DNA of 64,000 nucleotides, from the NCBI GenBank assembly GCA_947568835.1, contig OX387607.1:16419701-16483700 (forward strand), given 5' to 3'. Below the pieces are notes generated by a model. It did no database searches. It was not told the DNA's origin and was given only the letters and a program-made list of their open reading frames with translations. Source of the DNA: Protonemura montana. Its lineage: Eukaryota; Arthropoda; Insecta; Plecoptera; Nemouridae. The position numbers were made by a program, and so were the translations under genes. Below are positions 47,995 to 59,705 of the stretch, piece after piece. Position 1 is the stretch's first letter. Each line of letters opens with the position of its first letter.

Positions 47995-50165
47995 ATGGCC
48001 CGCATTACTCTGGTTCTATGCTGTTTAACAGCGCTTATGTCTATAGCCTATTCGGCTGATATTACTAACGGACAAGACGCCTACGCATTTGGTCAAAACG
48101 CCGGCCGAATGCTCGGTGAGAATTTGAGTGGTGAAAAGGCTGAAATCGACGCGCGTGAGTTTGCGTCTTCGACCCAAGTGACGGCTGCTGATGTTTTGAG
48201 GAAGGTCTACTTCGACTGCGTGCAGAAAGGATCGTTTGCTTGTGTTAAGCCTAAGATCTTGGCGTTTTTGAGCAACGCTATGAAGCAGGAACGCATTCGT
48301 CTCACTCAAGATATGTCTATTGAGAAGACTGGGGACTATAACATTGACGATATCAAGGTAGGCAAAGTTGCTTGGCTTTCACCCGAGGGCTGTCTTTAGG
48401 TACTTAAAGGCACCTTAATACAACACTCTACTGAGCCGGCGTTAGCATTAAATCGTTTCAGTTTACAAGGCTAAGAATGACCGCTTAACTGTGCAAACTT
48501 TTCCAATCTTAAGGCTTCTTAAATTCCCCCAAGGTTTTGTGACAACGAAATCTCGCTCTGCCAAAATTTTGTTTTTCTCTGTTGCTTATTTCCGTAATAT
48601 CACTTCAAAAATATTGGCTTATGACTTGAACTAAATGGAACACTATAGAAAAAAAACACGATTAAATGATACAAAACTTGATTGATGAATATTTGAACAC
48701 TTTGATGGCTTATTAATTCTATATATTTGCATATTACACAAATCAGTTAGGTCACAGATTTTCGATCGTGTGTTAAAATTGACAGGCGCAAACCTTGGGG
48801 TTGTGTTTTATGGGATTGCAAAACAGTTTGGAGCTCGTCCGATGGATGGCGTTAATTGCAATTTGCGATTCGGTCTTGTCTAGCTCGCTGTGCTGAAAAT
48901 TGAAACAATCACGATGAAACAATAACGATCCTCCTAACGATCACCTGCAATGATTGTTTCACGTAGTTTTTACCCCACGCAAGGGTGGTATATCTGTGTA
49001 CACTTCATCTCTTGCATGTGAGGAACAATTTGACTTTATAACCAACCGTCCTGACCTCACCCAGTGGACGCCCGACTCGGCCATCCGTGCTGAAGACGTG
49101 ATCGATCGCTTCGATAACTTTGTTGCCAACCACGAGCTGAAGATCCGGATGCCCAAAGAAGTGTCCTCCGGAGAGCTCCTTGCGCTCGTTCCCAAGTTCC
49201 TCCTGAGGAACATACCGACCGAGCTGATCCTGCCTCTTTCCGAAGGAAAGCGCGAAGAAAGTGGTGAGAAAATAGAGAAACCACTTCACCAGTAGCACCC
49301 TATAGCACCCTGTAGCACCCTGTAGCAACCTGTAGCACCCTGTAGCACCTAGTAGCACCTAGTGCTACTGGTTTACAAAGAGTTAGCAAAATCCCTTGGC
49401 ACAATTTCACGTGCTAACTTCAAGTCTATCTTCTTTAGAATCAAGCATCAGCTTTGAACGCTAAAAACTGGCGATCGAATTCAAATTATCTTCAAAAAAA
49501 CGTCTCAGTGGTTCATTAAACTCCAAGGGGTGGTTTGTAATTGACAAATAATTTATTTTAAATGTCTTTAAGATCTCTACACAACATTTTTAAGTGAATT
49601 ATGTACTTTTGAGTGCAATTTTAAGTGCATTAAGTGCATTGCACCAAAGCAGCGCGTTATTATGGCGTGAATTGAAAGCAAACGTATTTCTGGAAGATAT
49701 TTTTGGTTTCTCTTGTGTGTTTTGGGAAGGGGGAAGGAACTGATAGCAAGGGTGTAAAGCCCCCATTCTCCCCCCCACCCTCTCTCGTAGCGCCATAACA
49801 CTAACACCGTCTTGACTTCGACTCCAGAACGCAGTTTCGTCAAGAAAATCGCCATTCCGTTCCTGTTCGGTTTGAAGTTCAACGCCACCGCTCTGATCCC
49901 GCTCGCCCTGACCTTGATCGCGCTGAAAACCTGGAAGGCGCTGACCTTGGGACTGTTGTCCATCGTGTTGTCGGGCGCCATCTTGTTGTTCAAGTACACC
50001 AAGCCGAAGGTTAACTACGAGGTCGTACATTACCCCGTGCACCACCCGCACCACCTGCCGCCGGCGGTTGAACATGCTCAAACATGGGAACATCAACCCT
50101 ATTCATCTGTCTCGAGGTCCGGGGTTCCTGCCCAGGATCTTGCTTACAGGGCGCACAAGCAGTGA
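47995..50165 (+). CDS. Osiris protein G, three exons, 313 aa
   Basis: Model: exon 1 47995-48357 (donor GTAGGC), exon 2 49023-49263 (acceptor TGCATGTGAG, donor GTGAGA), exon 3 49828-50165 (acceptor ACTCCAG); phases 0 and 1. The start gives a signal peptide ([20 protein letters not shown]); an in-frame upstream Met does not. Exon 1 holds the Cys pair CVQKGSFAC and [12 protein letters not shown]. Exon 2 continues DUF1676 ([20 protein letters not shown]). Exon 3 opens [20 protein letters not shown] and has hydrophobic [20 protein letters not shown] and [20 protein letters not shown] His/Pro-rich tail ([18 protein letters not shown]) ends [11 protein letters not shown], a textbook Osiris terminus. 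The intron 1 acceptor is the least certain junction. Confidence 0.9.
49288..49375. repeat. 10-bp minisatellite in intron 2 of Osiris G
   Basis: TGTAGCACCC-type unit repeated about eight times, beginning about 25 bp after the exon 2 donor. Confidence 0.88.
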
Positions 50166-50235
50166 ACTCAGTGACGGGGCGTTTCCCTTGCAATCCATCA
50201 ATATTTAATAATTTATGTTTTTGTATACTAACTGA

Positions 50236-50241
50236 AATAAA
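50236..50241 (+). terminator. Poly(A) signal of Osiris G
   Basis: AATAAA about 70 bp after the stop codon. Confidence 0.6.
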
Positions 50242-50417
50242 ATGTGTTCATACTAAACTTTTGTTTGTTGTGTTTCTCGAAGGTAGAGATTAAATCTTAT
50301 GAGAATTCTGAGTACGAAGTGATGATATTTTAAAGTTAATGAAGGTTAAAGTCCTATGAAGGTATGGTGAAGGTTTAGTGCAAGTGATTTGAAACGTACA
50401 GGTGTTAAACATAGGTA

Positions 50418-50800
50418 TTATCAACACTATAACCGTCTCAAAAATTGATGGATTCTCTCGTCATACTTATCAAAGACACTAAAATCATCTTAACAAACCA
50501 GTGTCCAAGTAGCTCGATTGGTTAGAGCAACACCCGCGACAGGTGGAGATCGGGGTCCAAGTAGCTCAATTGGTTAGAGAAACACCCGCGACAGTGGAGA
50601 TCGGGGTCCAAGTAGCTCAATTGGTTAGAGCAACACCCGCGACAGGTGGAGATCGGGGTCCAAGTAGCTCAATGGGTTAGAGCAACACCTGCGACAGGTG
50701 GAGATCGGGGTTTGAGTCCCCGTTCGGGCATCGATTTTTGAGATGGTTATAGTGTTGATAATAATAAAATACCCCGCGCATTGCAAGCGTTTGCAGTTTG
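50418..50800 (+). mobile_element. tRNA-derived SINE with tandem A-box heads and an inverted flank
   Basis: GTCCAAGTAGCTC starts four units near 50503, 50555, 50606 and 50658 (period 51-52 bp). Each has a D-arm/A-box (GCTC...GAGC) and an anticodon-arm-like part; only the last has the B-box/T-arm (CGGGGTTTGAGTCCCCG) and a closing acceptor-like strand (TTCGGGC). The last 73 nt fold as a tRNA cloverleaf on paper, but position 33 is G, not T, so it is not a working tRNA. The body (TTTTTGAGATGGTTATAGTG, TTGATAATAATAAAATACCC) follows. At 50418-50452 the same body block occurs inverted. Confidence 0.78.
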
Positions 50801-51624
50801 TCCCCGTTGCATTCCATACATTTCAAGTATTTTTTAAACCCGTATGCCATGGATATTTACATATATATATATATATATATATATGTATTTTTTTTTGAAT
50901 GATTGCTGTTAGCATATAATTATTATTCTATTTAACCTAATTATTATTCTATTTTCTACGGAATGATTTGGAAGAAAATGCAGATATTTCTTAAAGGATG
51001 GCTCGTGAATTTTGATGGTGGTTTTGATCGAATAGATCAGTGTTGCCCAAACGTTCGACATCTCTGTACCTGCTGTGACTTTTTAATACCGAGTTACCCT
51101 CTTCAAAAAAATAATATGAATCAAATTGGTCTTCGGTTTCACATCAACAACAGCAAACGTTGCCAAATTTAAATCTTAAAAACTGCAAGCGAAGAAATAC
51201 TTTGAGAATAGAACAAGAAACAAATGAAACTGTTGTCTGGTTCAGTTCATGTTCAGCAGCTGTTTGAACTTCAGGACTTTTGAGTGATAAAACACTGCGG
51301 CATATTATATTATCTTAGAACCTGTGAAAATAACAAATAAAATAACATAAGCACTATTAGAAAGCTGAGAAAATCTGGGGTTGCTAAAGACAACCAAAAT
51401 GTATTGAAATCTAGGAAATCATTTCCTAAATTTTAATCATACGCTTATATTTGTCTAACTTTGCTTATATCTTATATTTGTCTAACATTTGTGTGGAGCT
51501 TTCTGGAAAAGTGCAGCGTGTATTCCCACTAAACTCTTCACATAAACTTCCATTAGCTTTGCTGCTCTAGCGTTGCTTTCATATGTAATTACTGTAATGA
51601 GCCTCCATGTTCAAGAATTACCGG

Positions 51625-51720
51625 GGTTCGTGTCCCCGTTTGTCCATCAATTTTTGAGACGGTTATAGTGTTGATAATAATAAAATACCCCGCGCATTGC
51701 AAGCGTTTGCAATTTAAATA
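51625..51720 (+). mobile_element. tRNA-derived SINE, 3' fragment
   Basis: Starts in the T-arm (CCGGGGTTCGTGTCCCCG) and then shares the body TTTTTGAGACGGTTATAGTG and TTGATAATAATAAAATACCC plus CCGCGCATTGCAAGCGTTTG with the copy ending near 50800. Confidence 0.8.
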
Positions 51721-51810
51721 AGATTTCAAATAACCTAGATGATCTTTCTGTTTGAGAATTTATGACTGTCAGAAACATATGCAGCTGAACTCGATGGAAA
51801 CTTTAAAAAG

Positions 51811-51860
51811 TGTGGAAACTGTGGAAACTGTGGAAACTGTGGAAACTATGGAAACTATAG
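51811..51860. repeat. 9-bp tandem repeat
   Basis: TGTGGAAAC-type unit about five times, in phase with a short fortuitous ORF. Confidence 0.85.
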
Positions 51861-52309
51861 ATGCTATAATTTTTCTTGTTATTTATGTATGGAAGCTACG
51901 TTTACCAATGGAGAGATTTTCCATCCAGCAACGCTTTGTCATCGAGTTTTCCTTCTGTAATCAGAGATTACAAATTGGGTGTCGATAATTTCAAGCTTAA
52001 AAACTCGATCTATATTTAGAAAATAAATGGATGACATCTCAACTGGTTCCGTGCATTTGGAATAAATAATAGAACGAACTATATTAAAGCGTCAGGTCAG
52101 TTTATTTTTGTTTGCTATTTACAAAGCGTCGGTAAAACTTTCGGTAAAAAATGCGTCTGTTTCTTAGAAATAACGTCGTAATATCGTCAGGCAGTCTCAG
52201 TCATAAAAGTCACAGGTCAACTTAAGTAAAGTCAATAACTCAAACAGATGAAAGGATTCATTGAAATAATTTAAAATAAATTACTAAGTAATCGGAACCT
52301 TGGTAAGAT

Positions 52310-52809
52310 CACTGATCTCAAATAACCTGGATAGAGCATAGGATCCAGTCAACTGATCTCAAATAACCTGGATAGAGCATAGGATCCAGCCAGATGATCT
52401 CAAATAACCTGAATAGAGCATAGGATCCAGCCAGCTGATCTCAAATAACCTGGATAGAGCATAAGATCCAGCCAGCTGATCTCAAATAACCTGGATAGAA
52501 CATAGGATCCACCCAGCTGATCACAAATAACCTGGATAGAGCATAGGATCCATCCAGCTGATCTCAAATAACCTGGATAAAACATAGGATCCAGTCAGCT
52601 GATCTCAAATAACCTGGATAGAGCATAGGATCCAGCCAGCTGATCTCAAATAACCTGGATAGAGCTTAGGATCCAGCCAGCTGATCTCAAATAACCTGGA
52701 TAGAGCATAGGATTCAGCCAGCTGATCTCAAATAACCTGGATAGAGCATAGGATTCAGCCAGCTGATCTCAAATAACCTGGATAGAGCATAGGATTCAGC
52801 CAGCTGATC
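52310..52809. repeat. 41-bp satellite, third array (about 12 units)
   Basis: Same monomer as the arrays at 16.3 and 34.1 kb. The last units share a local variant (GGATTCAGCC), a sign of local homogenisation. The array lies 240 bp past the stop of Osiris H. Confidence 0.95.
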
Positions 52810-53047
52810 AAAGTTAAAGTAAGGAAAATCATTTTTCGTAAATCCTAGGTGTCCCTATGATTTAAATGCTAATGTAAGATTTTTTTTAAACACATTTTCA
52901 ACCAATTTTGAAAGTAGTGAAAACTATGAAAACCACGAACTACTCTTTGAATGAACTAAAAATCAACGTCTTTTAGTGACAACCGCTATTCAGGTTATTC
53001 TAGATCAGTGGGTAACATCTTCCAAGATCCCTGAAGCTAACCCCTTC

Positions 53048-56000
53048 CTATTCGCTGTGGGCGCTGTAAGCCAGATCGTGGGCGTCGGCGTCGGCGTCGA
53101 GCGCCCTTGCCGCGAAGTGCGACGCGTACTCCCAGGGGCTGTGAGCGGCGACCACTGGATGGGCGTGGCTAGAGCTATCAGCTGCGATCTTCTTGCACAG
53201 CTGGAAGACGGCCAGTGCAACGGAGATGACGAACGAGAAGAAACTCAGCTGGAGGGCGTTCCAAGCTTTCAGTCCCAGAGCTCCGATGAACAGGGGGATC
53301 AAGGTCATGGCCTTGAGCAGCACGAACACGAGGATTGGGATCAGAATCTTCTTCACTTTGCTCTTCCGGGCTGCAAATAAGAATTCAAGTATTAGTGATT
53401 TTAGCCAACGTTAAGCAATAATTGACGTTTAGAAACACTGGTCCTTATAAAGTTGAGCAACAATGTGCTTTACCACCAGTTCTGTTCGGGAGAGAGGATG
53501 GAGGGTTGAAAGTTGAGCAACACTGCGCTGGGTCAGGTATTGGATGAGTGACCATCATACACATGACCAGTTCTGTTCGGGAGAGAGGTTGGAGAGATGA
53601 AAGTTAAGCAACACTGCGCTAGGTCAGGTATTGAATGGGTGACCATCACACACATGACCAGTTCTGTTCGGGAGAGAGGTTGGAGGGATGAAAGTTTAGC
53701 AACACTGCGCTGGGTCAGGTATTGAATGGGTGGTCATCATACACATGACCAGTTCTGTTCGGGAGAGAGGTTGGAGGGATGAAAGTTAGTACACCAACTT
53801 CACTCGCCTTGCTTATCAACCTCTCGACAGCATGGATTTGTGGAGGAATCCTGTTGTTCGCGTTGTACCGTCCTTCGGAAGGGACGTTAAGTCGATGGTC
53901 GCAATGTTCAATAATTTCCTAGTTTATTTTAAACCTAAGAACAACTCGTCTCTTTCTGCAACTGCGTGCGTACCTTCAACGGAAGAGTCTCCTGGCTGCG
54001 CGAAGTTGAGTGAGAAGTTGAGCTCGTCCTGGTCAAGATTCCTCGAGGAGAAGAGCATGGTGGACCCGGGCAGAGCAAGGACCACGTCGTGCGTCTGCAC
54101 GTACTCCTCGACCGTATCGACGAACCCGGCGTCGGCACTGCGGGCAGACGCTGCGACGCCGTCGGCGGCGTCGTTCTTCACGAGTGTCATGTCTTCGGTG
54201 ACCTGAAGTAGGAGGTTGCATTGGTAACGATGAAATTGACAACCTCTTGGACCCATTAAATGTAAGGATTCAGTCAAATGAAAGCTGTCAGAATATCTTT
54301 AACTCTATGAAGGCTAGGGAAGAAGATGAAAATAAAGCTATGAAGTTATAAAGCTATGAAGATGTGTACTAGCTAATCGGTAATTAGCTAGTTACAACAA
54401 TCCAGTGGGTAGAATATGACTGCAACTGGATCAATTACAATAAAGTTATGATTTAACGCATTAAACACATTAGTCTAGGAATATCGACGGCAAAAAGGGG
54501 CGTGTCCGTATTCGGTGTTATATAAAGCTGAAATTTTGATATTATGTGCATAACACCATGACACAACTATTGTCACAAACCCGGACAAAAAATTTTCATC
54601 GGAAGACATTCAAAAAAATTACCAAAGTCAAAATTTCTTAAAAAATGAAAATTTCTTAAAAGTTTAATAAGTAAGTCATTTTTGGAGATAGAAACGTCTA
54701 GTTTCCGCAGAAGCCTAGGCATTAATACGTTATATCGATACCGTTTTTAAAAAACATCAAAAAGTTTTTGCAAACCTATGATATGAGCCAAAAAATAGCT
54801 AAAAAAACGCAAAAAAAATATATACCACTTTTCACTTAATGCCACGGGACCAAATATTGGCCAAATGTTATTAAACGAGTTTGTAAAGATAGCTCAATTC
54901 ATTGTCTACAAGACTGCAGATCTAACTTTCTGAACACGTCAAGTTCACAACTGAGATTTTTGCTTTTCCCTACGAGAGGTAACTCTTGGCGCGCTGCCAA
55001 GCGCCGATAAGCCGTGCGGCTGGCTGGTTAATAGCATGCGTAGTGTGCTTTGAATGGCATACTAGCGTTGAGTGCGCAGGCTCATTGATACTACGTTAGG
55101 TCCGCACTTGATTTCATATTATTTACCTAAAATTGGAGGCTTTTTGTTTTTTGTCTGTAAATTTGGTCTGTTTCTTGATTTTTACATAAAAAAAAAAGTT
55201 ATATATTCGAATATATCAACCATACCTTGCTCTCTGTTTTAACCACGTGCAGAGGTTTGAGGATCTTCAGAATCCGAGATAATGATTTTCAATAAGACTG
55301 CGAACAGATTTGTCGAGGTATATCCACTTGACATGGGTTTCGATGGCTTGCAGGGTTAGTTTGCTGGCTTGCCAGTTTGCTACCCACATTCAAAGCAGGA
55401 CGACGAATATTATTGATAATTTCTGAAAATTCTCCCAAATATATGGAATGCAAATGGCATGAAGATAAATAACATGCGCGTAAACTCACTTGTTTACTCA
55501 CTAATTCACTAGTTATACTCAGCAATGATTTTGTTTATTTGTGCAAGTGAAAAGATCGCCTACAAAACGGAATACCTAGCAATACGGATGGGTATGTAGT
55601 AATGCATGCTTCCTCATACTAGATCCATGTTATCATGACAGTTAATTTTATTCACTATTTTCACTTAGCAGAGAAAACAGGAGATAGCTGCGAACCCTCC
55701 ACTTGCAGAACAGAATCTAGAAAAATAATTTCCACCACAGGTATTGGAAATTTTTTTCAGTTAGCGTTCCTAACCAGCGAGAATGTTCCTAATATAACAG
55801 AAAAGGGTCTAATAAGCAAAAGACAATGATATTGCAAGAACAATCAATCAAGCAAGCAAGAAAGGGTATCAAATTTTTCCTTACAAATATCAAGGCAAGA
55901 AAGTTGCAGAGAGCAGTACACCAACAAAAAAAATATTGACATGGCAAAAAACGTAGGCTCGAGTCCCCTAACTTAAACAGAGGTGAAACACCACCCCCAA

Positions 56001-58411
56001 ACAAACGGGTATCGCGTTCAACAATGCCAGAGTTTGACTGGAGCATATACCGTTTCATTATCCATCAATTAAGAGATACAAACAAGACAGGACGTAAAGT
56101 TTCTCTCGTTGACATGAATCCGGAGTCTCTTAGGGAAAATGTATTGAAAGCAACCAAAGAGAGAAATGACGGGGTAATTTTAAATCGAATGACATTCGGT
56201 TCCCTCTTTGAGGTAAACGCCAGCTACCATGCAGATTGTTTGTCGAAATATCTGAGTGCTAACAGCATTGAGGCATGTAAAAATGTCCAAACCGTCTCAC
56301 AATACGATCGCGCTGCTGTCAACACACAAGCGTGTATTTCGGATAAAATGAGGAGATGGAAAATTATACCAATTCCCAACGTTTGCGAAAAATACAGGGA
56401 ATTCCTCATTGCTGAGGGTGTAGACACTAAAGTGGCAAGTTCGTGTCACCTACAAGTATTTAATACACAATAAACTAATTAGCAACAGCAAGGACCAAAC
56501 CATCTCATTCCACTATTGCACAGGAAACCTCCCAGGTATCATGTGCTCAGATTTTCTTTCTATTGGGCTGTTATATCAGCAAAAACGGGATCAGTCGGGA
56601 AAAGCACCGATGCACATCGGTTCATTCCTGTACACGAAATTGCATTGAAAATTGGGCTCCCAATAAGCATCGCTTTGCAGCCCCATGCACTGTCCGGCTG
56701 TGACACTGTTTTAAACGTTTTTCGGAATCGGTAAAAAAAGGCTTTGGCGTCAACTGAATAAAATGACCCGAGACGAGTTGTCACTTTTGGCCAATTTTTC
56801 AGACATTTTGGAAAAGGTGAGCACCGCTCGAAGTTTGGTGATTAAATTGTACGATACAAACAAGAAATTCCGACAGTATCATTACTCGCTAAATGCACTG
56901 CGTTTTAAGATAGCAGTGTCGCGACCTATCTCAATTGCCAATATACTCCCGAGCGAAGGGGCATTTCATCAGCACCTTCGACGAGCTGCATGGCAATGTA
57001 GCACTTAGGTAAACTCGCACGTGCAATTTCCAAAAATGTGGCTTAAGTTTACCAAAGTAATATTCAAAGCTACCAGAGGTTTTTGAACTAGAATTTAAAT
57101 GTCGTCTCTATTTTTCTTCTTCTTATTATTATTTTTATTATTTGTGGTGAAAGGTCCCGAAGACAGTGGCTGGTGTCAGAGCCTGGGCAGAAAGTTCGTC
57201 TTACCTGTATATTTCGAGGGTCAAACAGCCATGGAAATGTTGCAAAATTTCAGTCAAGTCCAAAAAATCCTGCAGCATAAACCCCACTTGCACGTGCAAT
57301 AGCAATGGAATTGGATGCATCGACGTATGCAGGTGTGATAGGGAATGCTACAATGCCTATAGTGACATGATCGACAATGCCGACGAAGAAACGCTTCAAT
57401 GATGTACGCACGCATGGATGTATCAAGAGCGTTCCAAGCAATAGCATGCTATTTGCCAGCCAGCCGCACGGCTTATCGGCGCTTGGCAGCGCGCCAAGAG
57501 TTACCTCTCGTAGGGAAAAGCAAAAATCTCAGTTGTGAACTTGACGTGTTCAAAAAGTTAGATCTGCAGTCTTGTAGACAATGAATTGAGCTATCTTTAC
57601 AAACTCGTTTAATAACATTTGGCCAATATTTGGTCCCGTGGCATTAAGTGAAAAGTGGTATATATTTTTTTTGCGTTTTTTTAGCTATTTTTTGGCTCAT
57701 ATCATAGGTTTGCAAAAACTTTTTGATGTTTTTTAAAAACGGTATCGATATAACGTATTAATGCCTAGGCTTCTGCGGAAACTAGACGTTTCTATCTCCA
57801 AAAATGACTTACTTATTAAACTTTTAAGAAATTTTCATTTTTTAAGAAATTTTGACTTTGGTAATTTTTTTGAATGTCTTCCGATGAAAATTTTTTGTCC
57901 GGGTTTGTGACAATAGTTGTGACATGGTGTTATGCACATAATATCAAAATTTCAGCTTTATATAACACCGAATATCCTAACTTCTCTATTTGAAGAGATA
58001 GCCGCTCGATATTCCTAGACTACATGGGTTGAACGCCAAAAGACGAATGACCGATTAAAAAACTGCCAAAAGCAATCCTGTGAACGCCAATTAAAACAAA
58101 CATCAATTTTATAAACCCCAAATTATGGAAAAATGAGCTTTTGACAGCAGTTTCATCTTCTGACAAATCCGACTTACCTTGAAGGAATCTTGGGCAAAGA
58201 ACTCGTCAACGAAGTGCAACACCTTGTACTTCATGCACGAGATCTCGTTGTTCTCGGCGCACTCTTTCTGGAGATCCTCCATGGTACCATCCATCAGCGC
58301 TTGCCTCCAGCTCGAGGCCTGTTCCTCAGGAGCCTTCATCTGTGTCGGCAATGCTGAAGAACAAGCCAGAAGTGCGAGCACCAATCCCAAAACAAACCTC
58401 AGAGTTGCCAT
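53048..58411 (-). CDS. Osiris protein H, three exons, 261 aa, transposon in intron 1
   Basis: Model: exon 1 58411-58178 (donor GTAAGT), exon 2 54202-53974 (acceptor CTACTTCAG, donor GTACGC), exon 3 53370-53048 (acceptor ATTTGCAG); phases 0 and 1. Signal peptide ([19 protein letters not shown]), Cys pair CAENNEISC and [13 protein letters not shown] in exon 1. Exon 2 continues [15 protein letters not shown] and [20 protein letters not shown]. Exon 3 opens [20 protein letters not shown], then [20 protein letters not shown] and [19 protein letters not shown], and ends [11 protein letters not shown], the canonical terminus. Intron 1 (3,975 bp) is almost entirely a DNA transposon (54471-58022); intron 2 carries a truncated 5S-SINE. 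All three exons are open and in phase, so the gene looks intact if the long intron is removed. Confidence 0.88.
53421..53902 (+). mobile_element. 5S-rRNA-headed SINE, copy 8 (3' truncated)
   Basis: Degenerate head (AAACACTGGTCCTTATAAAG), a shortened first unit, three further units, and the body up to CCTTCGGAAGGGACGTTAAG where it stops. It fills most of intron 2 of Osiris H, antisense, ending about 70 bp from the exon 2 donor. Confidence 0.85.
54471..58022. mobile_element. DNA transposon with about 570-bp terminal inverted repeats
   Basis: The left repeat 54471-55039 and the right repeat 57444-58022 are reverse complements over nearly their full length (ends TAGTCTAGGAATATCGA; internal ends at GGCTGGTTAATAGCATGC versus its inverted partner with a small change). 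A 3-bp CAT flanks both sides, a possible target-site duplication. About 2.4 kb of internal sequence holds a decayed plus-strand transposase. The family is not assigned. The host gene Osiris H continues on both sides. Confidence 0.88.
55635..57402 (+). pseudogene. Decayed transposase-like coding region of the TIR element
   Basis: Several plus-strand fragments lie in shifted frames. 56024-56473 has [15 protein letters not shown] and [10 protein letters not shown]. 56516-56734 has [10 protein letters not shown] and HALSGCDTV, a motif I associate with uncharacterised animal transposon proteins of the HALTGCDT type. 56763-57008 has [15 protein letters not shown] and SVARP-like residues. 57166-57402 ends with a Cys cluster ([20 protein letters not shown]) typical of the C-terminus of such proteins. 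Stops and frameshifts separate the fragments, so no single product is possible. Introns in the original gene cannot be excluded. The family name is uncertain. Confidence 0.6.
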
Positions 58412-58484
58412 CTTGAATGTCTTTAGTGAAGTGATTCTAAAGCTTGGTTGCTAGGTTCTGATCAAAGACGTTCTGAGACTTTGG

Positions 58485-58492
58485 TTTTATAT
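58485..58492 (-). promoter_or_regulatory. TATA box of Osiris H
   Basis: ATATAAAA on the minus strand about 75 bp upstream of the ATG, with TCAGAAC as a possible initiator about 30 bp downstream. Confidence 0.6.
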
Positions 58493-59705
58493 GGGAATGA
58501 AGTTTGTTGCCCCTTTGGGCGGGTGTCGTCCCCCTCTTCTTCGATTCCTTTTTGTGTTTGTGGGGTATGAATGCCGGATTCGTGTAACTGGGACCACGTA
58601 GGTACGCCAATGTACGCCAGACGCATGAATGAAATGCTAAACGATTGTGCGTAACTTTCAGTGCCGCATAGTTTTGCGTGGAGATGTTTATACTGGTGGC
58701 AAAGAAAGAGACGTGCGATTTGCGACTTGGGAATTTAAAAGTTCGTAGGGTTTCTGGTGTATGGTTTCCGGAACTAGGGATCTTTTGAAAACACCCACTT
58801 GATGTATAACAATAATAAAAATAATATATATATTGTTTTAATTATTTGTGATTTACATAAGCAAATTTGTGTTGCGCTTAATGTTAATTCACGAAGTTCT
58901 AATGAGTTAAATCGTCTCAAAGAATATGTACATATTTTACATACAGACTAAAATATCAGAAACAGTTCAAACAATAATCTACTGCACTTATTTTCCGTGT
59001 AAATACATTTTTCAATGATGTACATTTAAAAAAATACGTTAGATTTTTGTTGAATTTTGTACTTTTTTTATTTTTATTGGTAAGGCATTAAACAACTTTG
59101 CTCCTGCAACTGCTAAAAAATCGCTCGAAACTTAAAAGTAACTGAAAATCTAGAGAAGAATTCGATTTCTTTTATTTAATGGACATATTTAACACAACTG
59201 GAAAGATCTAGATGAAAAACAGCTGCTTGTCAAAAGGCTTTTCACCAAAAAAATACACATTCCTATTATTTCGCTCCATAATTGTGTCGCATGTCTTTCT
59301 CTCTTGCACTTGACGCGGTTTTATAATCTTCATCTCACTCGTTCTACAATCTCTTGACGTTCTATCTCAGATATTGAGTGACGCTCCAGTGCAGCCAACT
59401 TCAGATCTGCATTCGAGTCACACTTGCAACGTAGAGTGAAGTTTTCACCAACATTCAAGCTTTGCCAACAATTCATCTCGAACTACTGGGCGCTTATATA
59501 ATTTGTGATTTTAAACTTATACGACTCAGTTCAAAGTCATATCATGGCGACAGCTGAACTTAGCTTAAGCTTGGAAGAGATTACCTCAACATCTCACAAG
59601 ATGTTTGGGCCATGTCCGACATTCTTGTCAATCAAACGATAATTCAGATTCTAGTGAAATTATTTCTCACATATTATTTATCGTTAGGAGCTTTTAAAAA
59701 ATTTT
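58493..59705. other. Divergent intergenic region between Osiris H and I
   Basis: AT-rich; no coding or repeat feature recognised before the 114-bp repeat. Likely holds regulatory sequence for both flanking genes. Confidence 0.45.

Larger units (their letters stand above)
50801..52309. other. Intergenic, no gene recognised
   Basis: Contains an (AT)n run near 50861-50884, a second tRNA-SINE 3' fragment (51625-51720) and a 9-bp repeat (51811-51860). No coding signal. Confidence 0.45.

Noticed and set aside
50658..50731. Functional tRNA gene
   Set aside because: The cloverleaf closes but position 33 is G, the anticodon stem is imperfect and the region is a repeated SINE head.
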